Shown: positions 8,107 to 16,728 of the stretch, piece after piece
Layout of the letters: every line of letters begins with the position of its first letter
How positions within the stretch are numbered: position 1 is the first letter of the stretch
Source: CAYOVG01 sp964407285
Lineage (GTDB): Bacteria > Desulfobacterota > Syntrophobacteria > Syntrophobacterales > Syntrophobacteraceae
Direction: 5' to 3'
DNA length: 24,890 bases
NCBI GenBank assembly: GCA_964407285.1
Contig: CAYOVG010000053.1
Location: 1-24,890 of the forward strand
Notes under the pieces: model-generated
The model's database searches: none
Seen by the model: the letters and a program-made list of their open reading frames with translations, nothing else
Told to the model about the DNA's origin: nothing
Position numbers and translations under genes: made by a program

Positions 8107-11100
8107 GTGGAAACAGCAAAGTTAGTGTTACGACAGACAAAGAAAAAAAAGATCGTCGCCGAACTGCATTTCGAAGATGGGAAGAAGATGTCCGTGCCTA
8201 ACTTAGTTCTACCGGATATGACATTAGATGGCGCGAAAGTAGAAGTGGAAAGACAAGGTGGTCGAATTACCCTGATCAAGGCAGAGGACAAAGTTCTTTT
8301 TTCCACCAAATCTACACAGGAATCTTTCCCATTTATCCAAAGCAAGGCAGAACGTAGCTGGCCTACATCTGCAAGGGATGAGCGGGTTCCGCTTGAACCA
8401 CCAAAGATAAAAAAAGGAGAACCGACCGACCAAGATTGCCAAATTGATCATGTCGGCCATGTCCGCAATCCTGCTCACGCACCATACAACTTCGTACCGC
8501 TCAATCGCCAAGTGATAGAAAACAATCATACCATACCGTTGGCAGACATTTACGATACTAACAAGAATACAGGCTGGATAGATATTGAGATCGAAACACT
8601 TACCCCAATATATATACGTGGCACGCTCAAGCCTGAAGAAGTAGAAGCTGAAATAGAAAACAAGAATAAGTCCGACTTCTATGCGCCGGCCGGTAGGCTC
8701 CGTATTCCGGGTAGTTCATTGCGTGGAATGGTACGCAACATGGTAGAAATGATCAGTTTCGGAAGATTCCATTTTTTCGATAATAAGCGCCTTTACTATC
8801 GGGGGTTGGCGGACCGCAGCAACCTGCGCACTGAATACCAGCAGCGAATGAGTTCATACGACCGTGCCACCCGACGAACGCAGTACAATTTCTCTGTCGG
8901 AGTACTCCGTAAGTGCCAAAAGCATGAAAGGGGGCTTCATTTCGAAATTAAATCGTCCGGCAGTAATTTCCGACAGATATTAAAGACCGAGGCTCGCAAA
9001 ATCACGGAGCAAAGAGGGTACAAATACAATGAGTTTTGCTATTATAGGCTGGACAGATCTTATCTTGTAGTATCTGGTAATATGCCAAACAAGAAACGAG
9101 ATTGGCTGATAGCTTTCCCATCCGACGATGCCGAGATTATTCCAATCCCGGACGAAGATATCCGTAGCTACCGGGAGGACCGCAATCGTGATACCAATGG
9201 CCTTGATCTTCTTGAAGAAGCTCGCTTAAGCGATAGTATTGAGGGTGACGTCCCTTGTTTTTATGTTCGTTGGCAAGATGAACAGGGCAACGATAGGATC
9301 TCGTTCGGTCACACTGGTATGTTTCGATTAGCATATGAAAAATCGATCGGAGAACATGTCCCCATAATAAGTCATCGTGTCGACGAGTCCGTGCTGGAAA
9401 GAGTGAAAGATTCCCTCCCGAAGCCAATTCCAGAGGAATTGCTACAACTTATTGACCAGGAATTTGCAGAGAAAGATCTTTCTACGATTCTCGTTAATAT
9501 GCAGTTGAAAGAGCACAATAGAAAGTTGAAGAAGAATGAAATCTTAGCGATTCTGCAAGCCGCTGCAAAGATGGACTTTTCCGAATCCATTTTTGGTAAT
9601 GCGACAACCTTCGCGGGACGGGTTTACTTTGAAGATGCTTTTCTAATTGAATCCCAGAAACGCTCCGCACTTGGCGAGAAGACACCCAAGATTCTGTCGA
9701 TGCCCAAACCTACTACTTTCCAGCATTACCTGACTCAAAGCAGCGACGAAGTCAAGCAGCTTAACCACTATAACAATAATAGTGCGATACGCGGGTACAA
9801 GGTGTATTGGCACAAGTCCGACGATACCAGGCATTGGGAGGAGACAGATACTGCAAGAGTTGAAAACTCTAACCAATATACAAGAATTCAAGCAATATGC
9901 TCTGGTATAGCTTTTCATGGCCGTATCCGCTTTGAAAACCTCTCAAATGTAGAACTTGGTGCATTGCTCTTCGCGCTGGATTTACCGTATGGTTGGGGCC
10001 ATAAAATCGGTATGGGAAAACCTTTGGGATTAGGTTCAATTCGCATCAAGCCCGTATTGTACCTCTCCAATCGATTCCAACGCTATCTTGATTTATTTGC
10101 AGAGTGGGATAGTAAAGTCACCCCATCGAGTGATGCACATCTGAAGAGTATAAAATATGAATTCGAGAGATATATTTTAGATGAACTTACCAGGAGGAAA
10201 CTTGTTGAGGGCGATATTGAATGCCTTTGGGAGGTAGATCGTCTTCGCGAGTTAATGGTAATGCTCAACCTGAATATAGGTAAGCAATTGGAAGGTATTG
10301 GTGCTCTCGATTATATGACCATAGAACCGAGAAATGAGTTCAAGAATCGATACGTTCTTCCTTCTCCCTCACATATCGCGTCCGCTGCGATGGTTGAAGA
10401 TACATTAAAGAAGATGCGTTACGTTTCAAAGTCACTACGTATGAAGTCAATTGAAAGCGGACAGAAATCCTTGGAAGAAAACTGCGAACCAGAAGATCAG
10501 ATTGGAGAAATCACTTCTATCAAAAGAATCTTGGTCAAAGGTCTTTGGGATAAATTTGATATCGACTGGCCTATCGACGATAATGTTAGTATTCTGGTTG
10601 GAATAAACGGTAGCGGTAAATCAACTATCCTTCAACTCATCAATTACGCATTAGCGAATAAATACGATAAGCCTGGTGTTGTGAACTATCCTCCACAGGA
10701 ATTTACAATCCTTTTCGATAATAATGAAGAGTTAAGTTATGAAAGAACGAAAAGCGGTATCAAATGCCGGGTAAGACCAAAGTTTCGGCTTCTGCCAGAG
10801 TTTATTTCGACATTCGATGCCCCGTTGGAATTGGAAGAAACGAAAGGAGATCAAATCGAAACAACCAGAGAGCAGGTCGAAAAGCAATTAACATCAAGAC
10901 TGTGGGAACGAATCGATCGCTTTCTATCGGAAATCGAGAACTTACGAACAATCGGAATCGACCCTACGCCTTACGTTGATTATTTTGTTCAGTTAACAAG
11001 GGATGAGATTTTCATAAGAACACAAAAAGAGATCAGCTTTATTGGTAAGATTAAATTCACTCAGAAATGTTTAAAAGGATTTTTAGATGACAACGTAGTT

Positions 11101-11595
11101 ACAGCGGAGCTTCGGAATAAGCTTGAATCCATGGTGAGTGATGAAGCTTATGCTGTCGATAAGAAATATTTGGGATTTCTGGAATCAAAGGTGGGTAAAG
11201 ACTATGCTTCACGCTATAGATCACATATCTTACGGTATGCTGAGTTTATACAGACAAGTACACCTTCGCAAGCAATCTTCCGTCTTGATGATGGAAGTGT
11301 ATTAATGCCTGATCAATTGTCAACAGGCGAAAAACAAATATTAATAATTCTGTTGACAGCATTGATCCTCAAGTTTAGAGCTATTGCAAATGAAGAACTT
11401 CGATATGTTTTAATTATGGATGAACCTGAAAACTCTCTACACTTGAGATGGCAAGAATATCTGTTTAGCTATATTCGAAGACTGAATCAGAATATACAGA
11501 TCATAGTCGCCACTCATACACCTGGAATCATAAAGAAAGGTTATATCGTGAATACAGTAGAAATGAATCAAATTAAATCACTTGTGGAGTCATAA
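8107..11595 (+). CDS. TIGR03986-like RAMP fused to an ABC/AAA15-type ATPase (AriA/OLD-like)
   Basis: 1162 residues from a GTG at 8107 with AAGGA 6 bases upstream. The frame is open back to an ATG at 8050 inside the previous gene, but that start has no ribosome site. Residues 1-110 form a small beta-rich start. Residues ~120-780 are a large RAMP with PYNFVPL (126-132, a TIGR03986 hallmark), RIPGSSLRG (199-207) and a loop with IGMGKPLGLGSI (634-645). Residues ~799-1162 are a complete ATPase: Walker A GINGSGKST (832-840), signature LSTGE (1071-1075), Walker B YVLIMDEPENSLH (1100-1112) and switch His in ATHTPG (H1137). This layout matches the AAA15/21 ATPases of PARIS AriA and OLD-like systems. 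No stop or frameshift separates the parts. GC falls toward the ATPase end. The next gene, a DUF4435 protein, begins 1 base after the stop. RAMP plus ATPase in one chain is unusual. Confidence 0.87.
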   Translation: METAKLVLRQTKKKKIVAELHFEDGKKMSVPNLVLPDMTLDGAKVEVERQGGRITLIKAEDKVLFSTKSTQESFPFIQSKAERSWPTSARDERVPLEPPKIKKGEPTDQDCQIDHVGHVRNPAHAPYNFVPLNRQVIENNHTIPLADIYDTNKNTGWIDIEIETLTPIYIRGTLKPEEVEAEIENKNKSDFYAPAGRLRIPGSSLRGMVRNMVEMISFGRFHFFDNKRLYYRGLADRSNLRTEYQQRMSSYDRATRRTQYNFSVGVLRKCQKHERGLHFEIKSSGSNFRQILKTEARKITEQRGYKYNEFCYYRLDRSYLVVSGNMPNKKRDWLIAFPSDDAEIIPIPDEDIRSYREDRNRDTNGLDLLEEARLSDSIEGDVPCFYVRWQDEQGNDRISFGHTGMFRLAYEKSIGEHVPIISHRVDESVLERVKDSLPKPIPEELLQLIDQEFAEKDLSTILVNMQLKEHNRKLKKNEILAILQAAAKMDFSESIFGNATTFAGRVYFEDAFLIESQKRSALGEKTPKILSMPKPTTFQHYLTQSSDEVKQLNHYNNNSAIRGYKVYWHKSDDTRHWEETDTARVENSNQYTRIQAICSGIAFHGRIRFENLSNVELGALLFALDLPYGWGHKIGMGKPLGLGSIRIKPVLYLSNRFQRYLDLFAEWDSKVTPSSDAHLKSIKYEFERYILDELTRRKLVEGDIECLWEVDRLRELMVMLNLNIGKQLEGIGALDYMTIEPRNEFKNRYVLPSPSHIASAAMVEDTLKKMRYVSKSLRMKSIESGQKSLEENCEPEDQIGEITSIKRILVKGLWDKFDIDWPIDDNVSILVGINGSGKSTILQLINYALANKYDKPGVVNYPPQEFTILFDNNEELSYERTKSGIKCRVRPKFRLLPEFISTFDAPLELEETKGDQIETTREQVEKQLTSRLWERIDRFLSEIENLRTIGIDPTPYVDYFVQLTRDEIFIRTQKEISFIGKIKFTQKCLKGFLDDNVVTAELRNKLESMVSDEAYAVDKKYLGFLESKVGKDYASRYRSHILRYAEFIQTSTPSQAIFRLDDGSVLMPDQLSTGEKQILIILLTALILKFRAIANEELRYVLIMDEPENSLHLRWQEYLFSYIRRLNQNIQIIVATHTPGIIKKGYIVNTVEMNQIKSLVES

Positions 11596-11596
11596 A

Positions 11597-12688
11597 ATGA
11601 CCGATCAGTTTGAGTTCTGGGGAATAGTGGATAATGAGCGTGCAGTTGCTGAGAACGTCATCACAGTTGAACCAGGTAAGGTCAAACTATACCTTGAAAG
11701 CGAGGCAGACATACCATTTTGGTACGCTATCTTCAAACGATTTGCACCAAAATTAGATATAGAGTTTGAATTCTATGCACTCAGTTCAGATGGAAAAGTG
11801 GTGGAATCGTCCTATTGCAGTGAAGTACAGAATATGCAAAATAAAAAACTAAGAGGGAAAGATTTCCTTTTTAAGTTAGTTAGTGAAAATCCGGAAGTTG
11901 TTGGTTCCAATAAAGTCATTTGCGTGGATAGTGACTATAATTATCTAGTCAGAAATTCGGAATATGCTCAAATTATTCAAAAATATATTCCATATATTTT
12001 TCAAACATACACTTACTCTATAGAGAACTACAAATGTTTGGCAGAAAGTCTCGATGGCATATGTGTAGATGCGACATATAACACTCCGAACCAATTTAGT
12101 CTTACTAGGTTTTTGATAGACTACTCAAAAGCAATATATGATCTGTTTGTGTATTTCATCTATTCTTGCTTTAGTGGAATAGAATTAGTTACTGAATTCG
12201 GTAAGAACATTGCTATTCCCGAAGATCTATCTCTTGATAATAATGGAGCTAAGACTATTGAAGAAATAAAAAGCAAAGCATTTAACATGATCAATGATGC
12301 AAAGGCTAAGCTTAAAATACTCAACCCTAACTATGAAAGCGAAATCACAGTGACTAGAAAGATACTGGCTGATTCTGGTGTGTTTCCGGAGAATGTCTAT
12401 TTATTCATGAAAGGACATATACTTTTTGATGATGTTGTCTGCCGTCTATTAAGGAAAATAGTCAGCACAACATCTGCGGAAATGATTAAAGAAATCAATT
12501 CTAGATCTGATAAAGAGAGGGTTAGCAAAAAAGTAAAGAAGAAACGACATGCAAGTTATATAGAGATGACTCTTGATTATAAATCACTTCTTAACACAAA
12601 TAAAGCTCACTTCTATTACAATTGTCCTCTACTGAATAATATCAAGAAGGATATTGAGAGATTTATCAATGAACATAATAAGATCTGA
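11597..12688 (+). CDS. DUF4435 (TOPRIM-like) protein, AriB-like putative nuclease
   Basis: 363 residues from the ATG at 11597, with GGAG 7 bases upstream; an earlier in-frame ATG at 11582 lies inside the previous gene. The N-terminal KLYLESEADIPFWYAIF (30-46) has the conserved acidic E34 and D38 of DUF4435, VICVDSDYN (107-115) carries the TOPRIM-type DxD (D111, D113), and TYSIENY (139-145) is a typical DUF4435 motif. The C-terminal 200 residues are helical and Lys-rich with no recognised motif. DUF4435 proteins partner with AAA ATPases; in PARIS, AriB is a TOPRIM nuclease held by the AriA ATPase and released on a phage trigger. Here the partner ATPase would be the fused domain of the preceding gene. 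It is the most AT-rich gene in the window (lines counted by hand at 22-43% GC). Nuclease activity is inferred. Confidence 0.8.
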   Translation: MTDQFEFWGIVDNERAVAENVITVEPGKVKLYLESEADIPFWYAIFKRFAPKLDIEFEFYALSSDGKVVESSYCSEVQNMQNKKLRGKDFLFKLVSENPEVVGSNKVICVDSDYNYLVRNSEYAQIIQKYIPYIFQTYTYSIENYKCLAESLDGICVDATYNTPNQFSLTRFLIDYSKAIYDLFVYFIYSCFSGIELVTEFGKNIAIPEDLSLDNNGAKTIEEIKSKAFNMINDAKAKLKILNPNYESEITVTRKILADSGVFPENVYLFMKGHILFDDVVCRLLRKIVSTTSAEMIKEINSRSDKERVSKKVKKKRHASYIEMTLDYKSLLNTNKAHFYYNCPLLNNIKKDIERFINEHNKI

Positions 12689-12740
12689 ATTGGACCAAGA
12701 TCCTATAGGTAGTATAGTATTGTGAACAGTCAAACGTGGT

Positions 12741-12767
12741 AAAAGGACTATAGAATCTCTATAGCCC
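12741..12767 (-). terminator. Possible weak terminator of the condensin operon, in the convergent spacer
   Basis: CTATAG (12748-12753) and CTATAG (12759-12764) form an inverted repeat with a 5-base loop, extended by GG/CC after one mismatch. Read on the minus strand it is followed by CCTTTTACC, a short T run, about 45 bases after the stop of the MukB-like gene. On the plus strand there is no T run. The stem is short, so this is a weak call. Confidence 0.35.
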
Positions 12768-12810
12768 CACACCCTGGCTTCCGGCTCGGTTGTCTCCCCT
12801 TTGCCGTCTT

Positions 12811-15800
12811 TTACTCCATTTTTTCCAATTCACCTGCATCCCGATTGAATTCCTCCTCGCCGCCATCGCCCTCGATGCTCTCGCCCTCCCCGTTCCCATC
12901 CCTGCGGTAGAGGTGGATATGGGTAACCCCCTGGGCCAGAGGGGTGAGCAGGTGGCAGATGGAGTCGGGGATGTCCACGGGGCGCGGCATGGCGACGGCC
13001 AACTGGCACCGCACCTCGTCGAGCAGGTCACGGATGGTTTCCAACGCCCTGGCGTCGAGGCGCTCCGCCTCGTCGAGCGCCAGGATCAGCATGCCGTTCT
13101 CCCGGTTCCCGCCCTGCTCCCGCCCCAGGAAGAAAAGGACCGCTAGGCAAAGAGCCAGGTTCACGCCCAGGGTCTCGCCGCTCGAAAGCCCCCCTTCCCT
13201 CACCCGCTCCTCCCTGTCGACGATGGCGCGCCGAATGCGCACATAGGAGCGGTAGTCGGCGATCTGCTCCTCCGAGAGTTCGACGTTCGCCTCCCTCAGG
13301 ATGAAAGCCCTCAGTTGCTCCACGAATTCACGTAGCGTCACCCCTTCCTGCCGGTTCAACAGCCGCAGAACGCTGTCGAGCTTTTTCAGGGCGTGGTAGG
13401 CGGGCAACTCCTCCAACTCCAGGTAGATCTTCTTGATCCGGCCGAAGCTCAGGGCCGACAGTATCCGGTTGACCCTCGCCAAGTGCATCCGAAGGCGCCG
13501 CACTTCCGTCTCCACGGTCGAGCGGATTTCCTCCACGTGCCCCTTGATCTTGTGCTCGATCTGCTGAAGCTCCGACTGCAGGCGGGCGAACTGGTCCTCC
13601 AGGCGATCCAGACTCACCCCCGGCGGCAGCAGCAGTTGCAGCAACTGGACGACCAGGCCGTCGGGCTGGTCGTCCTCGGGCAGCGCAAGGTCGTACCGGG
13701 CGCTCACCTCCGACAGGCGAGCATTGAGCGACTGCGCCAGGCTGTCCCACACCGCCTTGTGCTGGTCGCGCTCGTTGGGCTTTCCGACGGGAATGCTCCG
13801 CGGTTCTTCCCGAGGGTAGTACTGCAGCCACTGCTCCACCGCCCGCTCCTGCTCCTTCTGAGCCCGCCCCAACTCCTGCCGCAACCGCGCAAGCGTCTCC
13901 CCCTGCGTCTTGTACCGGTTCATCAGCTCCCCGAAGCGGCGCTCGCCCATCAGGAGCGAATTCTGGACCTCGCCCCTCTGCGCGTCCAGCTCCTCGATGC
14001 GCCGCGCCAGTTCCTCCGTCTTCCCGAAGTCCACGCGGCCGTGCAGGACCTCCTCGGGCTCCTCCTCTTCCAATCTCGAACATATCGTCTGCACCCGCTC
14101 CAGGTCCCGGTGCATCTCCTGGAGCCGGCCGTGGAGGTCCGCCTGCTCGTCGGACACCTTCATCTCCAGGCTCTTCGCCGCCTCGAGCGCCTCATCCAGG
14201 TTGCGGGCGCGCTCCTCCGCCTCCCGGATCGCGTCCTTGAGGCGCTCCATCTCCTCCGGAGCCTGGACGAAGTCGAACAACTCACTCCGCTGGAAGAGCT
14301 TCTGGAGCACGGGGTAGAGCTTCTCGCTACGGGGAGCGGCCCCTTCGAGCGTCTCGACCTTCTCCCGCAGTTCCGCCACCCGGAGCGGAGCTTCCACATC
14401 CGCCAGCGCTTCCAGACGGGGCAGAAAGTGCTGAATCTCCTTGAGCCGCTTCCCGGTAAGATCTTCCTCCAGCTTCATTTCCCGGAGGAGCGTATCGATT
14501 TCCAGGACCCTGTCCTGGGCCTTCGCCGTCTGCCGCCTCCTGGCTTCGGCTCCGATCCAGACCGGCCCCTTTGGTGTATACCAGGCGATCCCGCCGAACC
14601 CCGTGATGATTCCTTCCTCGCTTCGCGCCAGCACCTGGAACTGCTTCCATGCATCCGGGGCGAGCACCAGCAGGAAGGGCTGCTTGCCGCGGGCCATGCG
14701 GGAAAGCTTGTTTGCGGAGGTCGGAAGTCGGAGGTCGGAGGTCGGAACCGAATCGTGAGCGGGGGAGGTCGGATTCGAACCGTGAGCGGAGTCGGAAACA
14801 TGTTCCGGCTCTGGAGCATGTTCCGACTCCGGAGCATGTTCGGAAACGCCGTTAATGTCGAGGACACGGGTAGCATGTTCGGAAACGTCGCCGCTTTCGG
14901 GAACGCCGGTGGAAATTTCGAGCCCCCCTGGAGCCTCTGGAGCCTCAGCATCGGAAGCCTCGGGAACACCGGGCAAGGCCGAAGCAGGCTCAATCGCCTG
15001 CGCCAGCGGGCCGATCCTGTCCTGGCGCTCGCGCACTTCCTCGAAATCCAGTCCGTCGAAGTTATTCACGAACGGCTGCGCCAGCCCCTCCTCCACGAGG
15101 CGCGACGCCGACGCCGGGAGCGGCAGGCGTCCCCTCGAAAGCTCCTCGATGCGCGCGCCAAGCTCCTTCTTCTCCCTGAGGAGCCCATCCCTCCGGACGG
15201 CGATATCCTTCTCGACACCCCGAAGCTGCGCCAGCGCGTCGTCCAGCAGGGCGCGATCCACGCTCCCGCCTCTAAAGAAATCGGGCCACAGGAGCGCCAG
15301 CTTCCCCGCAAGTTCGACCGCCGCGCCGTGCGCCTTCGCCCTGTCCTCCCACTGGGAGAGGAGTTGCTTCAAGGGCTTGAGTTCCTGGACGCTTCTGCGT
15401 TCCTCGTTCACTTCCCGCCACAGGGCTTCCAGGTCGGACGACGTCCGGATCTCCCTTTCCGCCATCTGCGCGGCCCGCTCCAGGTCCTTCCGAAACTCCA
15501 GCCACTTGCGCGCCTGCCGGTCGAGTTCCGTCTCCCGCTCCCTCTTGCGCGCCAGGTCGTTGGAGACATCCTGGACCTGCCCCCGGAGCTTCTCCACCCC
15601 GGCCCGCGCCTCCCGCGCCTTGTCTTCCAGCGGAAAGACATCCTGCTGCGCCAGGTAGATTTCCTCCTCCAACTCCTCCTGCAGGCGCTTGTGGGCGACG
15701 TAATCCTTGTAGTGCTTGTACTTGCGGCTCCACTCCCCCTGCTCGCGCAGGTACCTGTCCCGCTCATTCCCCAACTCGTCGAGCTTCACGCGGAACACAT

Positions 15801-16728
15801 CCAGTTCACTCTTGAAGCCGGCGATGTCGCTGTCCATCTGCTGGAACAGGGCGTCCCCCTCCCGCAGATCGTCCTCCACCGCCTGCACCCGGCGCTCCGC
15901 CATCCCCAGGCTCTTCCCGAGGCAACTGCGCCGGTGGTGGTCGAGGTCGGCGGCGGCGGCCCGCAGCTCCAGGTCGAGTTCCCGCAGTTCCGCGAGTCGC
16001 TTGATCTGCCGCTCCGTGTGGAGCCGCTCCTGCATGAGCTTCTCCACGTCGTCGAATGTCAGCCGCCGCTCCGGTTCATGGCAGAGGGTGCGCTGCAGGA
16101 AGCTGTTGAGTTCTCCCAGGTGGGGTTGGGTCGCCTGCCGCCACAGGAGCGAGAAACGCCGCCTACCGCCCCTGGAGAGGTCGAGGGGCAGGAGTCCCGC
16201 GTCGTAGAGGAAGCGGTGGTACTCGTTGAGGGAGCCGAACTCCTTGACCCTGGCGGGGGCGGGCTTCCGGGAGGCCACATTCCGGCCGAGGGCTTTCACG
16301 TCCTGGATGATGGCGCGGGCGTCCCCGGAGGAGAGAAAAAGGTCCTGGTCCGGGGCCGTGCCGATGAGGGCGAACGGCTTCAGATCGACGTACTCGGCGG
16401 CCGCGCGGCGCGCCATGTGCACTCCGATGGCCTCGACCTCGGAGTGCCCCGTGATGTGCAGCACGGCCCAGGCCACCCGGCCCTGCATCTGCCCGCCCAT
16501 GTCCCGGTCGTTCTGCCCGGCGGCCACGTTCAGGTGGAGGTAGCGCTGGTCGGCGATCACGATGGTCTGCAGGGCGTCCAGAAGGGTCGTCTTGCCCGCC
16601 CCGTTGCCCCCCGCAAGCAGCGTCAGGCGCGGGTGCAGGTCGATACGCGCATACGGGTAGAGGCGGTATCCGACCATGATGAGGGCTTCGGCATGGACCT
16701 CCGGCGGACGGAAGAAAGGATGGCTCAT
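12811..16728 (-). CDS. MukB/MksB/JetC-like SMC ATPase
   Basis: 1305 residues from the ATG at 16728, chosen because it overlaps the upstream stop as ATGA and has GAGGA 6 bases before it; the frame is open 13 codons further. SMC condensin ATPases of this family organise DNA with kleisin partners; in Wadjet systems JetC extrudes plasmid DNA. Walker A is GGNGAGKTT (40-48), the signature LSSGETLG (1181-1188) and Walker B LILALDEAERLD (D1219, E1220), the last very close to MukB. After Walker A, DLKPFALIGT is also MukB-like. Coiled-coil arms span about 270-540 and 720-1100. The hinge has GPLAQAIEP before and AWYTPKGPVWIG after a 93-residue S/P/E/H-rich insertion (about 581-673). It is the last gene of the F-E-B operon. 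MukB of E. coli is longer (about 1486). Confidence 0.9.
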   Translation of the reverse strand: MSHPFFRPPEVHAEALIMVGYRLYPYARIDLHPRLTLLAGGNGAGKTTLLDALQTIVIADQRYLHLNVAAGQNDRDMGGQMQGRVAWAVLHITGHSEVEAIGVHMARRAAAEYVDLKPFALIGTAPDQDLFLSSGDARAIIQDVKALGRNVASRKPAPARVKEFGSLNEYHRFLYDAGLLPLDLSRGGRRRFSLLWRQATQPHLGELNSFLQRTLCHEPERRLTFDDVEKLMQERLHTERQIKRLAELRELDLELRAAAADLDHHRRSCLGKSLGMAERRVQAVEDDLREGDALFQQMDSDIAGFKSELDVFRVKLDELGNERDRYLREQGEWSRKYKHYKDYVAHKRLQEELEEEIYLAQQDVFPLEDKAREARAGVEKLRGQVQDVSNDLARKRERETELDRQARKWLEFRKDLERAAQMAEREIRTSSDLEALWREVNEERRSVQELKPLKQLLSQWEDRAKAHGAAVELAGKLALLWPDFFRGGSVDRALLDDALAQLRGVEKDIAVRRDGLLREKKELGARIEELSRGRLPLPASASRLVEEGLAQPFVNNFDGLDFEEVRERQDRIGPLAQAIEPASALPGVPEASDAEAPEAPGGLEISTGVPESGDVSEHATRVLDINGVSEHAPESEHAPEPEHVSDSAHGSNPTSPAHDSVPTSDLRLPTSANKLSRMARGKQPFLLVLAPDAWKQFQVLARSEEGIITGFGGIAWYTPKGPVWIGAEARRRQTAKAQDRVLEIDTLLREMKLEEDLTGKRLKEIQHFLPRLEALADVEAPLRVAELREKVETLEGAAPRSEKLYPVLQKLFQRSELFDFVQAPEEMERLKDAIREAEERARNLDEALEAAKSLEMKVSDEQADLHGRLQEMHRDLERVQTICSRLEEEEPEEVLHGRVDFGKTEELARRIEELDAQRGEVQNSLLMGERRFGELMNRYKTQGETLARLRQELGRAQKEQERAVEQWLQYYPREEPRSIPVGKPNERDQHKAVWDSLAQSLNARLSEVSARYDLALPEDDQPDGLVVQLLQLLLPPGVSLDRLEDQFARLQSELQQIEHKIKGHVEEIRSTVETEVRRLRMHLARVNRILSALSFGRIKKIYLELEELPAYHALKKLDSVLRLLNRQEGVTLREFVEQLRAFILREANVELSEEQIADYRSYVRIRRAIVDREERVREGGLSSGETLGVNLALCLAVLFFLGREQGGNRENGMLILALDEAERLDARALETIRDLLDEVRCQLAVAMPRPVDIPDSICHLLTPLAQGVTHIHLYRRDGNGEGESIEGDGGEEEFNRDAGELEKME
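14720..14746. repeat. 7-base tandem microrepeat (GTCGGA + A/G) inside the SMC hinge coding region
   Basis: GTCGGA occurs at 14720, 14727, 14734 and 14741, exactly 7 bases apart. On the coding (minus) strand the unit reads TCCGACC/T and encodes TSDLRLPTS. Related GAGGTCGG and GAGTCGG motifs with CGTGAGCGG continue at 14754-14796. This unit resembles short microrepeats usually seen between genes rather than in them, from general memory. Confidence 0.8.
14799..14841. repeat. 18-base tandem repeat inside the SMC hinge coding region
   Basis: CATGTTC starts at 14799, 14817 and 14835, an 18-base period, and recurs once more at 14874. On the coding strand each unit gives a six-residue block of the type EHAPEP or EHAPES. 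Because 18 is a multiple of three, copy-number change would lengthen or shorten the hinge insertion without breaking the frame. Confidence 0.8.
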
